Of a stretch of DNA of 64,000 bases, positions 37,177 to 45,724 are shown piece by piece. The notes beneath the pieces are model-generated. The model was not told the DNA's origin. It saw only the letters and a program-made list of their open reading frames with translations, and did not search any database. Positions within the stretch are counted from its first letter, which is position 1; each line of letters begins with the position of its first letter. A program made the position numbers and the translations under genes. The DNA is from Deltaproteobacteria bacterium. GTDB taxonomy: Bacteria; Myxococcota_A; UBA9160; SMWR01. The stretch covers positions 1-64,000 of the forward strand of contig PBYF01000138.1 in NCBI GenBank assembly GCA_002729515.1, given 5' to 3'.

Positions 37177-37793
37177 GATCCCCTCCCTGTCTTCGCCGCC
37201 GGCTGGCCCCCCGCTGCGGCCTTCGCCGCCGGCTGGCCCCCCCCTGCGGCCTGTTCAAAGAGATCGAGGAAGTGGAACGCGGCGAGCACCAGGGCGTGAT
37301 CGATGCCCCCTTCGCGGACTGCGCGACGCACCTCGGCGGGGTGCATCAACTCGACGACCGTCTCCTCCGTACCGTCGTTCTGGATCTCGGTGAAGGGCCG
37401 AACACCCCGGCCCAGAAAGCTGAAACAGCGGTTGCCGAAGAGGGCGGGGTTCGGACTCACCGCACCGATCGGAACCACTTCGTCGGCCCGATAGCCCGTC
37501 TCCTCGATCAACTCGCGTGCGGCGGCGTCCGCGGGCGCCTCGCCCGGGTCGACCATGCCCCCGGGAATCTCCAGGGTCACGTCGCGCGAACCGTGCCGAT
37601 ACTGGCGGATCATCACCATCTCTCCTGCCGGAGTCACGGGGACGATGTTGACCCAGTCGTTGGAATCGATGCGGTAGAAGTCGTGGAGGCCGCTGTCTTT
37701 GGGCGACCGGGTCCGGATCCGGCTCACCGAGAAGACCGCGCATTCCTGCAACAGCTCGGTCTCGAGCGGGATCCACCGCCTGGGGCCCGACAT
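37173..37793 (-). CDS. NUDIX hydrolase, ADP-ribose pyrophosphatase-like
   Basis: 206 aa from the ATG at 37793; a GTG at 37811 would add six residues. The NUDIX box is complete: GGMVDPGEAPADAAARELIE then ETGY, preceded by VTLEIPGG. This arrangement matches ADP-ribose/nucleotide-sugar pyrophosphatases of the NudF kind. The last 25 residues contain a duplicated 10-residue unit (GGQPAAKAAAGGQPAAKTG) encoded by a 30-bp tandem repeat. It is the first gene of the operon that ends with GT9. Confidence 0.88.
   Translation of the reverse strand: MSGPRRWIPLETELLQECAVFSVSRIRTRSPKDSGLHDFYRIDSNDWVNIVPVTPAGEMVMIRQYRHGSRDVTLEIPGGMVDPGEAPADAAARELIEETGYRADEVVPIGAVSPNPALFGNRCFSFLGRGVRPFTEIQNDGTEETVVELMHPAEVRRAVREGGIDHALVLAAFHFLDLFEQAAGGGQPAAKAAAGGQPAAKTGRGS
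37191..37250. repeat. 30-bp tandem duplication inside the NUDIX gene
   Basis: 37191-37220 and 37221-37250 are identical except for one base (G at 37213, C at 37243). Both start CTTCGCCGCCGGCTGGCCCC. The 30-bp unit keeps the reading frame and doubles a 10-residue Ala/Gly/Gln-Pro segment near the C-terminus. Confidence 0.9.
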
Positions 37794-37908
37794 CGACGCG
37801 AAGGCTAGCACCCGGAGTTGCTAGGATGCCTGTACCCGGCGGACCGGAGCGCTCGCCATCGCATCCACCAACGAACAACCGCCCCGCCAAACCAGCGGAC
37901 ACCTGTTC

Positions 37909-39936
37909 ATGGTTTTCGTGGCGGTCGCCTGTGGCCTGGCCGGAGCGTTCAGCGCCGTCGTCTTCCGCCTGATGATCCGGTTCGTCCAGGCCGTTTTCTT
38001 CCATGGAACGGAGGGAATTTCCGCGCTCATGGCGGAGGGTCTACTGGCCGACCCGGGGGATCCATTGCACCTGGCGCGGGATCTCTCCTGGCAGTGGCGC
38101 CTGGCGATCCCGACGCTGGGCGGCCTCCTCGTCGGTCCCCTGATCTGGTTCTTCGCCCGCGAGGCCAAAGGGCACGGGGTCCCCGAGGTGATGGCAGCGG
38201 TCGCACTCCGCGGTGGCGTGATCCGACCGCGGGTGGTGGCGGTAAAGGCGCTGGCCTCGGCCATTTCGATCGGATCGGGCGGCTCGGTAGGACGGGAGGG
38301 CCCGATCGTCCAGATCGGCTCGGCCATCGCCTCGACACTCGGCCAGGCCCTGAAGGTTCCCGCCAGCCAGTTGCGGGTGATCGTCGGCTGTGGCGCCGCC
38401 GCCGGCATCGCCGCCACTTTCAACGCCCCGATCGCCGGGGCGCTCTTCGCCGCCGAGGTCATCGTCGGCGGCTTCGCCGTCGCGCAGCTCTCGCCAATCG
38501 TGATTTCGTCGGTGGTGGCCACCGTCGTCTCGCGCTCCGTGCTGGGAAACCATCCCGCCTTCCCGGTGCCCCCCTACGAGCTCGTGAGCCCCTTCGAACT
38601 CGTGCCCTACATGGCGGTGGGCCTCATCGCGGGCTTCGTGGCGCTGGCCTTCATCCGAAGCCTCTCGACGGCCGAGGACCTCTTCGAGCGCCTCTCGATT
38701 CCCGAATGGCTGAAGGCTGCAGTGGGCGGCCTGATGGTCGGTGTAATTGCGATCTGGCTGCCCAACGTCTACGGCGTCGGCTACAGCACGATATCGATGG
38801 CGCTCACCGGGTCGCTTCCGGTGGCGCTGCTCGGCATGTTGCTGGTGGCAAAGATCATCGCCACGTCGGTCACGATCGGCTCGGGCGGCTCTGGCGGGAT
38901 CTTTGCGCCCTCCCTCTTCCTGGGTGCCATGACCGGCGGCTTCATCGGAACCTTCGTACACCAGTGGTTCCCGGAGGCAACCGCTTCGTCGGGTGCCTAC
39001 GCCCTGGTCACCATGGGAGCCGTCTTCGCCGCCGCCACCCACGCACCGATCTCCGCGATCATCATCATCTTCGAGCTGACGCAGACGATCAACATCATCC
39101 CGCCCCTGATGGCGGCATGCGTGACCAGCACCCTGGTCGCCACGTTCATATCGCGGGATTCCATCTACACCGAGAAGCTGCGGCGGCGCGGCATCGACCT
39201 CTACGAGGAGCAGACCCACAACGTCCTCAAGAGCCTCTACGTCCACGACATCATCGACCGCAATCCGGAAACGCTGCCGGCCAGTGCAAACCTCGCCACC
39301 ATCCTCGATCAGGTGCTGGAGAACGACCGCACCGACTTCTTCGTTCTCGATGAGAACGAACAGCTGCTGGGCTCGATGCAGCTGCGCGACCTGACCCGCA
39401 CGCTCATGGAACGCGAGTCGCTGCTCCACGTGGTCGTGGCCGGCGACCTCATGGTCCCGCACCTGGCGGCGCTCTGTGAAGACGACGACCTCGACGTAGC
39501 GATGCGCACGTTCAGCAGCGGCCTCTTCGAAGAGCTCCCGATCGTCGCTGTGGAAAACCCGAGACGCCTGGTCGGGAGCGTTCACAAGCGCGACCTGATT
39601 CACGCCTACAACCAGGAGGTCATGCGCCGCGACCTGGCAGGCCAGGTATCGAGCACGGTGCTGCTGGCGAGCCGGGGCCAGCAGGTGGACCTCGGCGGCG
39701 GCTTCGTGCTCCAGGAGATCCAACCGCCGCCGCGATTCTTCGGCCGCACCATCCGCGACATCGACATCGCGCGAGCATTCGGCGCGCAGGTGGTGCTGCT
39801 GCGCAAGCGCGCCGCAGCCGACGGTGGACCTTCGATCCGCGTTCCCACCGCCGACGACACCATCGAAGAGGGAGACCGGCTCGTCGTGGCCGGCACCCGC
39901 GCTGCCGTGGAATCCCTCGACGTCCTGTCGGGCTGA
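37909..39936 (+). CDS. ClC family chloride channel/transporter with CBS pair and TrkA-C domain
   Basis: 675 aa. The ClC core (about 1-415) has GSGGSVGREGPIVQIGSAIA, the GxFAP-type GSGGSGGIFAPSLFLGAMTGG and NAPIAGALFAAEVI. The gating/proton glutamate is in GREGP. Two CBS domains follow (about 430-555: HDIIDRNPETLPASANL; GDLMVPHLAALCEDDDLDV), then a TrkA-C domain (about 590-670: FFGRTIRDIDIARAFGAQVV). It moves chloride or fluoride, controlled by nucleotides. The frame is open for 28 codons upstream (TNEQPPRQTSGHLF) and looks cytosolic, but holds no ATG, GTG or TTG. Confidence 0.93.
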   Translation: MVFVAVACGLAGAFSAVVFRLMIRFVQAVFFHGTEGISALMAEGLLADPGDPLHLARDLSWQWRLAIPTLGGLLVGPLIWFFAREAKGHGVPEVMAAVALRGGVIRPRVVAVKALASAISIGSGGSVGREGPIVQIGSAIASTLGQALKVPASQLRVIVGCGAAAGIAATFNAPIAGALFAAEVIVGGFAVAQLSPIVISSVVATVVSRSVLGNHPAFPVPPYELVSPFELVPYMAVGLIAGFVALAFIRSLSTAEDLFERLSIPEWLKAAVGGLMVGVIAIWLPNVYGVGYSTISMALTGSLPVALLGMLLVAKIIATSVTIGSGGSGGIFAPSLFLGAMTGGFIGTFVHQWFPEATASSGAYALVTMGAVFAAATHAPISAIIIIFELTQTINIIPPLMAACVTSTLVATFISRDSIYTEKLRRRGIDLYEEQTHNVLKSLYVHDIIDRNPETLPASANLATILDQVLENDRTDFFVLDENEQLLGSMQLRDLTRTLMERESLLHVVVAGDLMVPHLAALCEDDDLDVAMRTFSSGLFEELPIVAVENPRRLVGSVHKRDLIHAYNQEVMRRDLAGQVSSTVLLASRGQQVDLGGGFVLQEIQPPPRFFGRTIRDIDIARAFGAQVVLLRKRAAADGGPSIRVPTADDTIEEGDRLVVAGTRAAVESLDVLSG

Positions 39937-39960
39937 CCCGAGACCGGCGCAGAACGCGTC

Positions 39961-40515
39961 CTAGAGCGCTTCGTCGAGGACCACCACCACGCCCGTCGCA
40001 CCGGGTGCAAACGTTCCCGCAGCGCCCCCCTGGAGGTCGCCGGCCGTGCGCGAGCCGGCGTCCCCGTCCCGGTCCAGCCGCGCCGTCAGGCGCAACTCTC
40101 CCGCAAACGGGAGCGTCTTGATCATGCGGTGCTCCGGCCCCAGATCGAATTCCAGCGGAAAGCGCGGCGCGCCGAAGCGGCGCACCGCGAGCGGCGGTCC
40201 CGTCGGCCCGACCCGCGCGATCAGGAAGAGAACGGCGTCGCGGGGAACGCTTTCGGCGAGCGTCTCGTCGATGCGCACCACCCCGCGAATGGGCGGTGCC
40301 CCCGCCGAGGGATCGGCACCGCGCCCCTCGCTCCCCGGCGGTGCCGGGAGTTCCACTTCCATGCCGAGCGGCGCCGTTCGCTCGGATCCCTCCGGGAAGA
40401 TCTTTGCGAGATCCGGCGACCTGGGCTCCTCGCCGGGAACGAATGGCCCGAGGTTGCGATCACAGCCCGCAAAACCCGCACAGAGCGCGGCGAACAGCGT
40501 AATTCGGAGAATCAC
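39961..40515 (-). CDS. Lipoprotein with CycH/CcmI C-terminal-like domain
   Basis: 184 aa from the GTG at 40515; an ATG at 40569 would give an 18-residue longer, Arg-rich leader reaching to the thiC riboswitch. The signal VILRITLFAALCAGFAGC has the lipobox GFAGC. The C-terminal half (VVRIDETLAESVPRDAVLFL, ARVGPTGPPLAVRRFGAPRF, ARLDRDGDAGSRTAGDLQGG) follows the pattern of the C-terminal domain of cytochrome c biogenesis protein CycH/CcmI. No TPR part is present. It may help apocytochrome handling, which suits the c-type cytochrome at 6.3 kb; this is inference. Confidence 0.65.
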   Translation of the reverse strand: MILRITLFAALCAGFAGCDRNLGPFVPGEEPRSPDLAKIFPEGSERTAPLGMEVELPAPPGSEGRGADPSAGAPPIRGVVRIDETLAESVPRDAVLFLIARVGPTGPPLAVRRFGAPRFPLEFDLGPEHRMIKTLPFAGELRLTARLDRDGDAGSRTAGDLQGGAAGTFAPGATGVVVVLDEAL

Positions 40516-40577
40516 AAGGAGCCGACGGTAGCCAATTGTCGCCCGCCGCCCCCAGTGGTAGATTCGCATCCGAGTAC

Positions 40578-40661
40578 AGCCACGGGGTGGCCGAGCGCAG
40601 GATCGGCCTGAGATCACACCCGTCGAACCTGATCTCGTTCGGACGAGCGCAGGGATCGGCT
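40578..40661 (+). promoter_or_regulatory. TPP riboswitch (THI element) upstream of thiC
   Basis: The conserved parts occur in order: ACGGGGTGGCC (40582-40592), CTGAGATCACACCC (40608-40621), GAACCTGATC (40625-40634), then GCGCAGGGA (40647-40655). CTCGT and ACGAG (40633-40645) close a stem around TTCGG, and AGCC/GGCT at the ends form P1. It binds thiamin diphosphate and shuts down thiC, whose ATG lies about 52 bp downstream. The control mode (translation or termination) is not decided from this sequence. Confidence 0.92.
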
Positions 40662-40713
40662 TCCAGCACGAGGTCTCACCCGGGCGCTTCGAGAAACAGG
40701 AGTGCCGCACACG

Positions 40714-42483
40714 ATGTCGACCCACGGACCTCTTCACCCCGGGACACCGCCGCCCGACACCAGCCCCTCGAACCACACCCAGGGCACTGCGCCGCCGAGC
40801 TTCGCTCGCCCTCCCGACGTGGGCGGGCCGTTCGCTTTCAGCTCGCCCGACACGCCGGGCATGCCGCAGCCCTCGGAGCGCACGGCGTGGAACTTCATGC
40901 CACCCGACTGGGTGTACCGCCCCGACGGAACCTGGCGGGCGCCGGAAGGCTTCGAGCCCGTCACCCAACTCGAGCACGCGCGGCTCGGCGCCGTGACGCC
41001 GGAGATGCTCCGGGTCGCGGAGCGCGAAACCCACCTCACCCCCGAGCAGGTGCGCGACGAGGTCGCCGCCGGGCGCATGGTGATTCCCGCCAACAAGGCG
41101 CATCTCGCCCACGCGCTCGACCCCATGGCGATCGGCCGCGCGAGTTCGACGAAGATCAATGCCAACATGGGCGCTTCTCCCATCTCGAGCGGAACCGACG
41201 CGGAAGTCGAGAAGCTGCGCTGGGCCGAGCGCTGGGGTGCCGACACCGTGATGGATCTCTCGACCGGCGGCGACCTCGATGCCTGTCGCGAAGCGATCAT
41301 CCGCAACGCGACCGTCCCCATCGGCACCGTTCCGATCTACTCCATGATCATCGGCCGCCGCATCGAAGACCTCGACGAGCGGGCGGTGCTCGAAACGCTC
41401 GAACACCAGGCCCGCCAGGGCGTCGACTACTTCACAATCCACGCTGGCGTGCTCCGCGAGCACCTCCCGGCGGTTCGCAACCGCCTGATCGGCATCGTAT
41501 CGCGGGGCGGGTCACTGCTGGCGAAGTGGATGCTGCACCACGAGCGCCAGAACATCATGTACGAGCTCTGGGACGACATCTGCAGCGTCTTGCGACGCTG
41601 GGACGTCGCCTTCTCGATTGGCGACGGCCTGCGGCCAGGCGGCCTCGCCGACGCGACGGACGAAGCGCAGCTCCTCGAGCTCTCGACGCTCGGCGAACTG
41701 ACGGAGCGGGCCTGGCGGAACGGCTGCCAGGTGATAATCGAAGGGCCGGGGCACGTGCCCTTCGACCAGATCGAGTACAACATGAAGCTCGAGCGCCAGC
41801 TGTGTCACGGTGCGCCCTTTTACGTGCTCGGCCCGCTCGTAACCGACGTGTTCCCAGGCTACGACCACATCACGAGTAGCATCGGCGCCACGGCCGCCGC
41901 CTACCACGGCGCGTCGATGCTCTGCTACGTGACGCCAAAGGAGCACCTCGGACTCCCGAAGAAGGACGACGTGAAGCAGGGCGTGATCGCCTACAAGATC
42001 GCCGCCCACGCCGCCGATGTCGCACTGGGGATTCCCAGCGCCCGAGACCACGACGACGAGCTGACGAAAGCCCGTGCCGCGCTCAACTGGGAGAAGCACT
42101 TCGAGCTGGCCTACGACTCCGACACGGCCCGCGCCTACCACGACGAAGATCTCGATGTGGACACGGACTTCTGCGCCATGTGCGGACACGACTGGTGCTC
42201 GGTTCGGATCAGCCGTGAGATCACGGACTTCGTATCCGGGAAGGACGAGGCCTACGCCTGGACCGAACCCAAGGTCTCAGGCGCACTCTCGCAGGAGCAG
42301 CAGGAGATCCTCGAGCGGCGCGGGGTACTCTCGCCGGAAGAGGTAGAGCGACTGGCGAGCAAGACCCGCCACGCACTGGGCGCGAAAGGTGGTCGCCGGG
42401 CGGCGTGCCACAGCGACGTCACCGAAGAGAACGAAGCGCAAGCGCTCCAAGCAGACGCCCTCGGAGAATCGGCCGCACCTTGA
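40714..42483 (+). CDS. thiC: Phosphomethylpyrimidine synthase ThiC
   Basis: 589 aa. A radical SAM enzyme that turns aminoimidazole ribotide into HMP-P for thiamin. Seen: [14 protein letters not shown] and [49 protein letters not shown] and [20 protein letters not shown]. The [4Fe-4S] site near the C-terminus is [14 protein letters not shown] (C-x2-C-x4-C). I take the ATG at 40714 because AGGAG ends 11 nt upstream; the GTG at 40702 overlaps that RBS. A TPP riboswitch controls it and a perfect hairpin follows it. Confidence 0.97.
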   Translation: MSTHGPLHPGTPPPDTSPSNHTQGTAPPSFARPPDVGGPFAFSSPDTPGMPQPSERTAWNFMPPDWVYRPDGTWRAPEGFEPVTQLEHARLGAVTPEMLRVAERETHLTPEQVRDEVAAGRMVIPANKAHLAHALDPMAIGRASSTKINANMGASPISSGTDAEVEKLRWAERWGADTVMDLSTGGDLDACREAIIRNATVPIGTVPIYSMIIGRRIEDLDERAVLETLEHQARQGVDYFTIHAGVLREHLPAVRNRLIGIVSRGGSLLAKWMLHHERQNIMYELWDDICSVLRRWDVAFSIGDGLRPGGLADATDEAQLLELSTLGELTERAWRNGCQVIIEGPGHVPFDQIEYNMKLERQLCHGAPFYVLGPLVTDVFPGYDHITSSIGATAAAYHGASMLCYVTPKEHLGLPKKDDVKQGVIAYKIAAHAADVALGIPSARDHDDELTKARAALNWEKHFELAYDSDTARAYHDEDLDVDTDFCAMCGHDWCSVRISREITDFVSGKDEAYAWTEPKVSGALSQEQQEILERRGVLSPEEVERLASKTRHALGAKGGRRAACHSDVTEENEAQALQADALGESAAP

Positions 42484-42503
42484 TCCGGGGGCCCAATATA
42501 AAG

Positions 42504-42531
42504 CGCCCCGGAGCAATGCTGCTCCGGGGCG
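42504..42531 (+). terminator. Perfect 12-bp hairpin after thiC
   Basis: CGCCCCGGAGCA (42504-42515) pairs perfectly with TGCTCCGGGGCG (42520-42531) around a 4-nt ATGC loop. It lies 20 bp after the thiC stop. No T-tract follows, so it may stop or protect the transcript without being a classic intrinsic terminator. Confidence 0.7.
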
Positions 42532-42634
42532 TCCCGTCTGAGCCGCACCCCCCCAGACTTGGCTCAGAATCTGTCCTCTGCATCGGTAAAAGCTGCAGAA
42601 GCTTGAACCTTTCCTGCCGCCCCCGTACACGGCG

Positions 42635-43678
42635 ATGAGCCCCCAGCTGCAGCTGCACGAAGACAACCTGCTGGATTACCTAGGCAATTCAGGTTTGCTC
42701 GGGGCTGACGCGGAGTTCTCGATCGAACCGGTAGGAGACGGCAACATCAATTGGGTCCGCCGCGTCCGCGGCGCTTCCGGTTCGCGGGTCGTGAAACAGG
42801 CCCGGCCGACCCTGGAACGGTTCCCCGAATACGCCGCACCGACCGAGCGAATCGCCATCGAGGCCCGCTTTTTCGAGGTGGCCGCGCCGTTCGACTTGGA
42901 GGGGATATGCCCGCGAGTGCTGGCCTTCGACCCGGAGCAGAGTGTCCTGGTGCTCGAGGACCTGGGCGACGCCGAGCGCCTGGACGCCGCGCTGGCCCGC
43001 GGCGCGGAAGTCTCCGCGCCTGCGGCCACACTGGCCCGCTTCCTGGCCCGCCTCCACGCGGGGTGCACGCAAACCGCCCTCCGCGAGCGCTTCGCCAACG
43101 GCGCCATGCAGCGACTCCACGGCGACCACATCTTCCACCTGCCCTTTCGAGCCAACGACTTCGCATTGAGGCCAGTGGTGGCCGAGCGGGCACGGCAGAT
43201 CCGGGCGGACGCCGGGCTCATCGCAAAGATCGACGCCGCCTACGCCCGCTACCTCGAGCCAAAGGGTACGCTGGTGCACGGAGACGTGCAGCCCGCCAAC
43301 GTGCTCCTCACGGCGGCCGGACCCAAGCTTCTCGACGCGGAGATCGCACACGTGGGAGACCCCGCCTTCGACATCGGCCAACTCCTCGGCCACCTGCTGC
43401 TACCGGCGGCGGCGCGCGGCGAGCCCGAGACGGCGCTCCCCGCGCTGCGCTCGACGTGGGCCGCCTATGCGGCGGCCGGAGCAGACGCTTCACCCGCCGT
43501 ACTCGATGCGGTGAGCCGCTACGCCGGCATCGAGCTACTGCGCCGCACCCTGGGCGCTGCCCGCGTACCCGCGGTCGCGAGCGACAATGCCTCGCTCGCC
43601 GTCGTGGACTCGGGCCTGGCACTGATTCGCGAGGGTCTCGTGCTCGCGGGCGAGCGTCTCGTGCCGGGAGCCACCTGA
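42635..43678 (+). CDS. Phosphotransferase resembling S-methyl-5-thioribose kinase
   Basis: 347 aa in the APH/ChoK kinase fold. The start of the N-lobe, VGDGNINWVRRVRG with KQARPTLER, resembles MtnK. The catalytic loop is VHGDVQPANVLL (residues about 213-224), and the Mg loop LLDAEIAHVGDPAFDIGQL has DAE where aminoglycoside kinases have DxD or DFG, again as in MtnK. It would phosphorylate methylthioribose or another small sugar alcohol; other methionine-salvage genes are not visible nearby. The DUF4149 gene overlaps its stop by one base. Confidence 0.75.
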   Translation: MSPQLQLHEDNLLDYLGNSGLLGADAEFSIEPVGDGNINWVRRVRGASGSRVVKQARPTLERFPEYAAPTERIAIEARFFEVAAPFDLEGICPRVLAFDPEQSVLVLEDLGDAERLDAALARGAEVSAPAATLARFLARLHAGCTQTALRERFANGAMQRLHGDHIFHLPFRANDFALRPVVAERARQIRADAGLIAKIDAAYARYLEPKGTLVHGDVQPANVLLTAAGPKLLDAEIAHVGDPAFDIGQLLGHLLLPAAARGEPETALPALRSTWAAYAAAGADASPAVLDAVSRYAGIELLRRTLGAARVPAVASDNASLAVVDSGLALIREGLVLAGERLVPGAT

Positions 43679-44166
43679 TGCGGCCGACGCCCTGGCGGGA
43701 GACAGGGCTCCGCACCGCGCTGTGGGCGCTGCTCGGAGGCTGGCTCGGGGCCTGGATCCTCTTCGCTTTCGGCGTCTCGGCGACTGCGTTCCGCGTGCTC
43801 CCAGACACGGGGCTGGCCGGGAAAGTCGTTGGACCGATCCTTTCCGGTCTCAACATCTACGGCAGCCTCGCGGGCGTCGCGCTCGCATTTCTCGCCGCCG
43901 GCATCGGACGCGGGCGCATCTTCTGGCTGACGCCCCTGGCGCTCGCCGGGCTCTGCCTCTACTCGGAGTTCTTCATCACTCCGGGAATCCAAGCCGTTCG
44001 CGACGCAGCACTCGGCCCGGACGGCGGCCTGGAGGCCGCCAAGCGGTTTTCCAGCTTGCACCGGCAATCGCTGTGGATTTTCGGGGGAGTGGGCATTGGA
44101 ACCAGCGTGCTGCTCTTCCTTCATGCCAGAGAAGACGCCTGTGGTGACAACCCCTCGCTGGAATGA
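43678..44166 (+). CDS. DUF4149-like membrane protein
   Basis: 162 aa from the ATG at 43678, overlapping the kinase stop by one base (TGATG). Four TM helices are seen: ALWALLGGWLGAWILFAFGVS, ILSGLNIYGSLAGVALAFLA, IFWLTPLALAGLCLYSEFF and LWIFGGVGIGTSVLLFL. The pattern, including FITPGIQAVRD and FSSLHRQSLW, fits DUF4149/TMEM205-like proteins, whose function is unknown. Confidence 0.75.
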   Translation: MRPTPWRETGLRTALWALLGGWLGAWILFAFGVSATAFRVLPDTGLAGKVVGPILSGLNIYGSLAGVALAFLAAGIGRGRIFWLTPLALAGLCLYSEFFITPGIQAVRDAALGPDGGLEAAKRFSSLHRQSLWIFGGVGIGTSVLLFLHAREDACGDNPSLE

Positions 44167-44279
44167 CCTCTGCGCCCGACACGAGGAATCGTCGGAGAAT
44201 CGTGTAAAAAGTCATGCCGTGACCGAAGGGGTGGTGTATGCTACCGCGCGCTCAACGAGATTCTTTTTATATCTCGTAT

Positions 44280-44294
44280 AGTTAGAGACTAACT
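44280..44294. promoter_or_regulatory. Inverted repeat in the leader of a small gene, possible operator
   Basis: AGTTAG-AGA-CTAACT is a perfect 6-bp inverted repeat with a 3-nt spacer. It lies within an AT-rich stretch (44255-44294, including TTCTTTTTATATCTCGTATA) about 54 bp before the start of the small acidic protein. TATAGT at about 44276-44281 may be part of a -10 element. There is no gene in 44167-44347. Confidence 0.4.
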
Positions 44295-44347
44295 CCTGTC
44301 ACCTGACCCCCCGGGTGGCATCCCCAGGACGAAAAGGACGCCCCTCG

Positions 44348-44554
44348 ATGGACGTCACGATCAAAGTTTCAGTCGGCTTCAGCGTGTCTGAGAACTCGCT
44401 TGAAGATGCCCTTGCCGAGTACGACGAGATCAACGTAAGCGGTCTCCTGCGTGAGATCATCGACAAGGCCATCGCCTGCGACGAGATCTCCTGCAAAGTG
44501 GTAGAGGGTCCCGATAGCCTCGAGGCACTCGACGCTCTCAAGGGCGGCGGCTGA
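44348..44554 (+). CDS. Small acidic protein, unknown function
   Basis: 68 aa from the ATG at 44348, about 10 nt after AAAGGA; a GTG at 44315 is less likely. It is acidic and soluble (VSENSLEDALAEYDEINVSG, IDKAIACDEISCKVVEGPDS). No family is recognised and there is no signal peptide or TM helix. It has its own AT-rich promoter-like leader, so it is probably expressed. Its last 17 bp overlap the convergent metallopeptidase gene. Confidence 0.55.
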   Translation: MDVTIKVSVGFSVSENSLEDALAEYDEINVSGLLREIIDKAIACDEISCKVVEGPDSLEALDALKGGG

Positions 44555-44948
44555 TCGCCCGGAAGAGTTCGAGTTGCCGGGGTCCGGCTGCGCGCGGCAT
44601 TCTCCCGGGCGCATTGATTCTCCCCGGCACGTAGATTCTCTCCGTGCGCGCCCAGTCGAGCAGCTTTAGATAGAAGGCCTGAAACAGCGGCCCGTGGTTG
44701 AAATGGCGCAGGTGCGCCAACTCGTGACAGAGCGTGCTGACCAGGCTCGAGTACTTGAGGGCCTGCCCGGTGGTCGCGTGCCGCAGCCGGATCCGGATGA
44801 CGGCGTCCGAGGTGCACAGGCCATAATGGCCGTTGACCCCGGGGCGCTCGGCCTCAATTGCCCGGTAGCGCAGGCCGAACTCACCCGCGACGCGCCCGGC
44901 GTCGCGCCGGAGCCGCGCCATCAGCGCGCGCGCCTCTCTGCCCTCCAT
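44538..44948 (-). CDS. SprT/YgjP-like zinc metallopeptidase domain protein
   Basis: 136 aa. The zinc motif is HELAHLRHFNHGPLF: HExxH at about residues 75-79 with the third ligand His in FNHGPLF, as in the YgjP/SprT/WSS1 gluzincin-like group. Upstream is LRHATTGQALKYSSLVSTLC, the strand-helix that positions the motif. It is short (about half of YgjP), cytoplasmic, and should be a minimal protease of the group. It is divergent from the LON-domain gene. Confidence 0.8.
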   Translation of the reverse strand: MEGREARALMARLRRDAGRVAGEFGLRYRAIEAERPGVNGHYGLCTSDAVIRIRLRHATTGQALKYSSLVSTLCHELAHLRHFNHGPLFQAFYLKLLDWARTERIYVPGRINAPGRMPRAAGPRQLELFRAISRRP

Positions 44949-45061
44949 CGGCAGGAAATCTTCCCGGATCCCGGTGCGGCGTCAAGCGTCCAAGCAAGCC
45001 CACCTATTGGTACAGAGGGCGCCCTGGGGGGGCACCCGCCGGTGCGTGATATTCTGGCTCC

Positions 45062-45724
45062 ATGGGCAGCCAGGAGCTTCCGATCTTCCCGCTCCCGACC
45101 GTAGTGCTCTTTCCCGGGGTAAAAGCGCCGTTGCACCTATTCGAGCCGCGCTATCGGCAGCTGGGCGAAGCCGTCGTCTCGGGCAGCCACCCCATGGGCA
45201 TGGTGCTGGTACCACCCGAGCACGTCGACGACCTGCAGGGTAATCCGCCCGTGTACCCGATTGGGTGCGCTGGAAAAATCGTGCAGGCTCAGCGGTTGCC
45301 CGATGGCCGCTTCAACATCGTGATCGCCGGCACCGCCCGCTTCCGCATCGTGTCCGAGGCCCCGCCTTTGGGCGAGCGTCTCTACCGAACCGCCGAGGTC
45401 GAGTGGCTCGACGACCCGTACCCGGAGGACGCCCGACCGCGGGTGTCCGAATTGCGCGAGCGAATCATCGCGCAACTGCAGGAACTCGTGGACCGTGCCG
45501 CACCGAGGCGAGAGGGCCGCGTCACCGAGAACCCGGTCACCGGAGCCGGCGATGCGAACTTCGTCAACTCGCTCTGCAACGCCCTGTCCTTCGCACCGTC
45601 CGAGAAACAGGGTCTACTCGAGGCTCCCAGCGTGCCCGAGCGCTTCGAACGCCTCGAGGGCCTGCTCGCCTTCCGTCTGGCCGACTCGGGGCTCGGCGCC
45701 GAGGGCTCCCGGTCGCTCCACTGA
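45062..45724 (+). CDS. LON substrate-binding domain protein
   Basis: 220 aa. It has only the N-terminal LON domain: LPIFPLPTVVLFPGVKAPLH at residues 6-25, FEPRYRQL, GTARFRIVSEAPPLGERLYR, and a helical tail with SFAPSEKQGLLEAPSVPERF. No AAA or protease domain follows. Such stand-alone proteins are common in bacteria, and their role is not well known. It is divergent from the YgjP-like gene over 113 bp. Confidence 0.88.
   Translation: MGSQELPIFPLPTVVLFPGVKAPLHLFEPRYRQLGEAVVSGSHPMGMVLVPPEHVDDLQGNPPVYPIGCAGKIVQAQRLPDGRFNIVIAGTARFRIVSEAPPLGERLYRTAEVEWLDDPYPEDARPRVSELRERIIAQLQELVDRAAPRREGRVTENPVTGAGDANFVNSLCNALSFAPSEKQGLLEAPSVPERFERLEGLLAFRLADSGLGAEGSRSLH

Noticed and set aside
42484-42634. Riboswitch or small RNA after thiC
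   Set aside because: The gap is mostly the perfect hairpin and nothing else conserved is seen; a terminator-like stem is enough.
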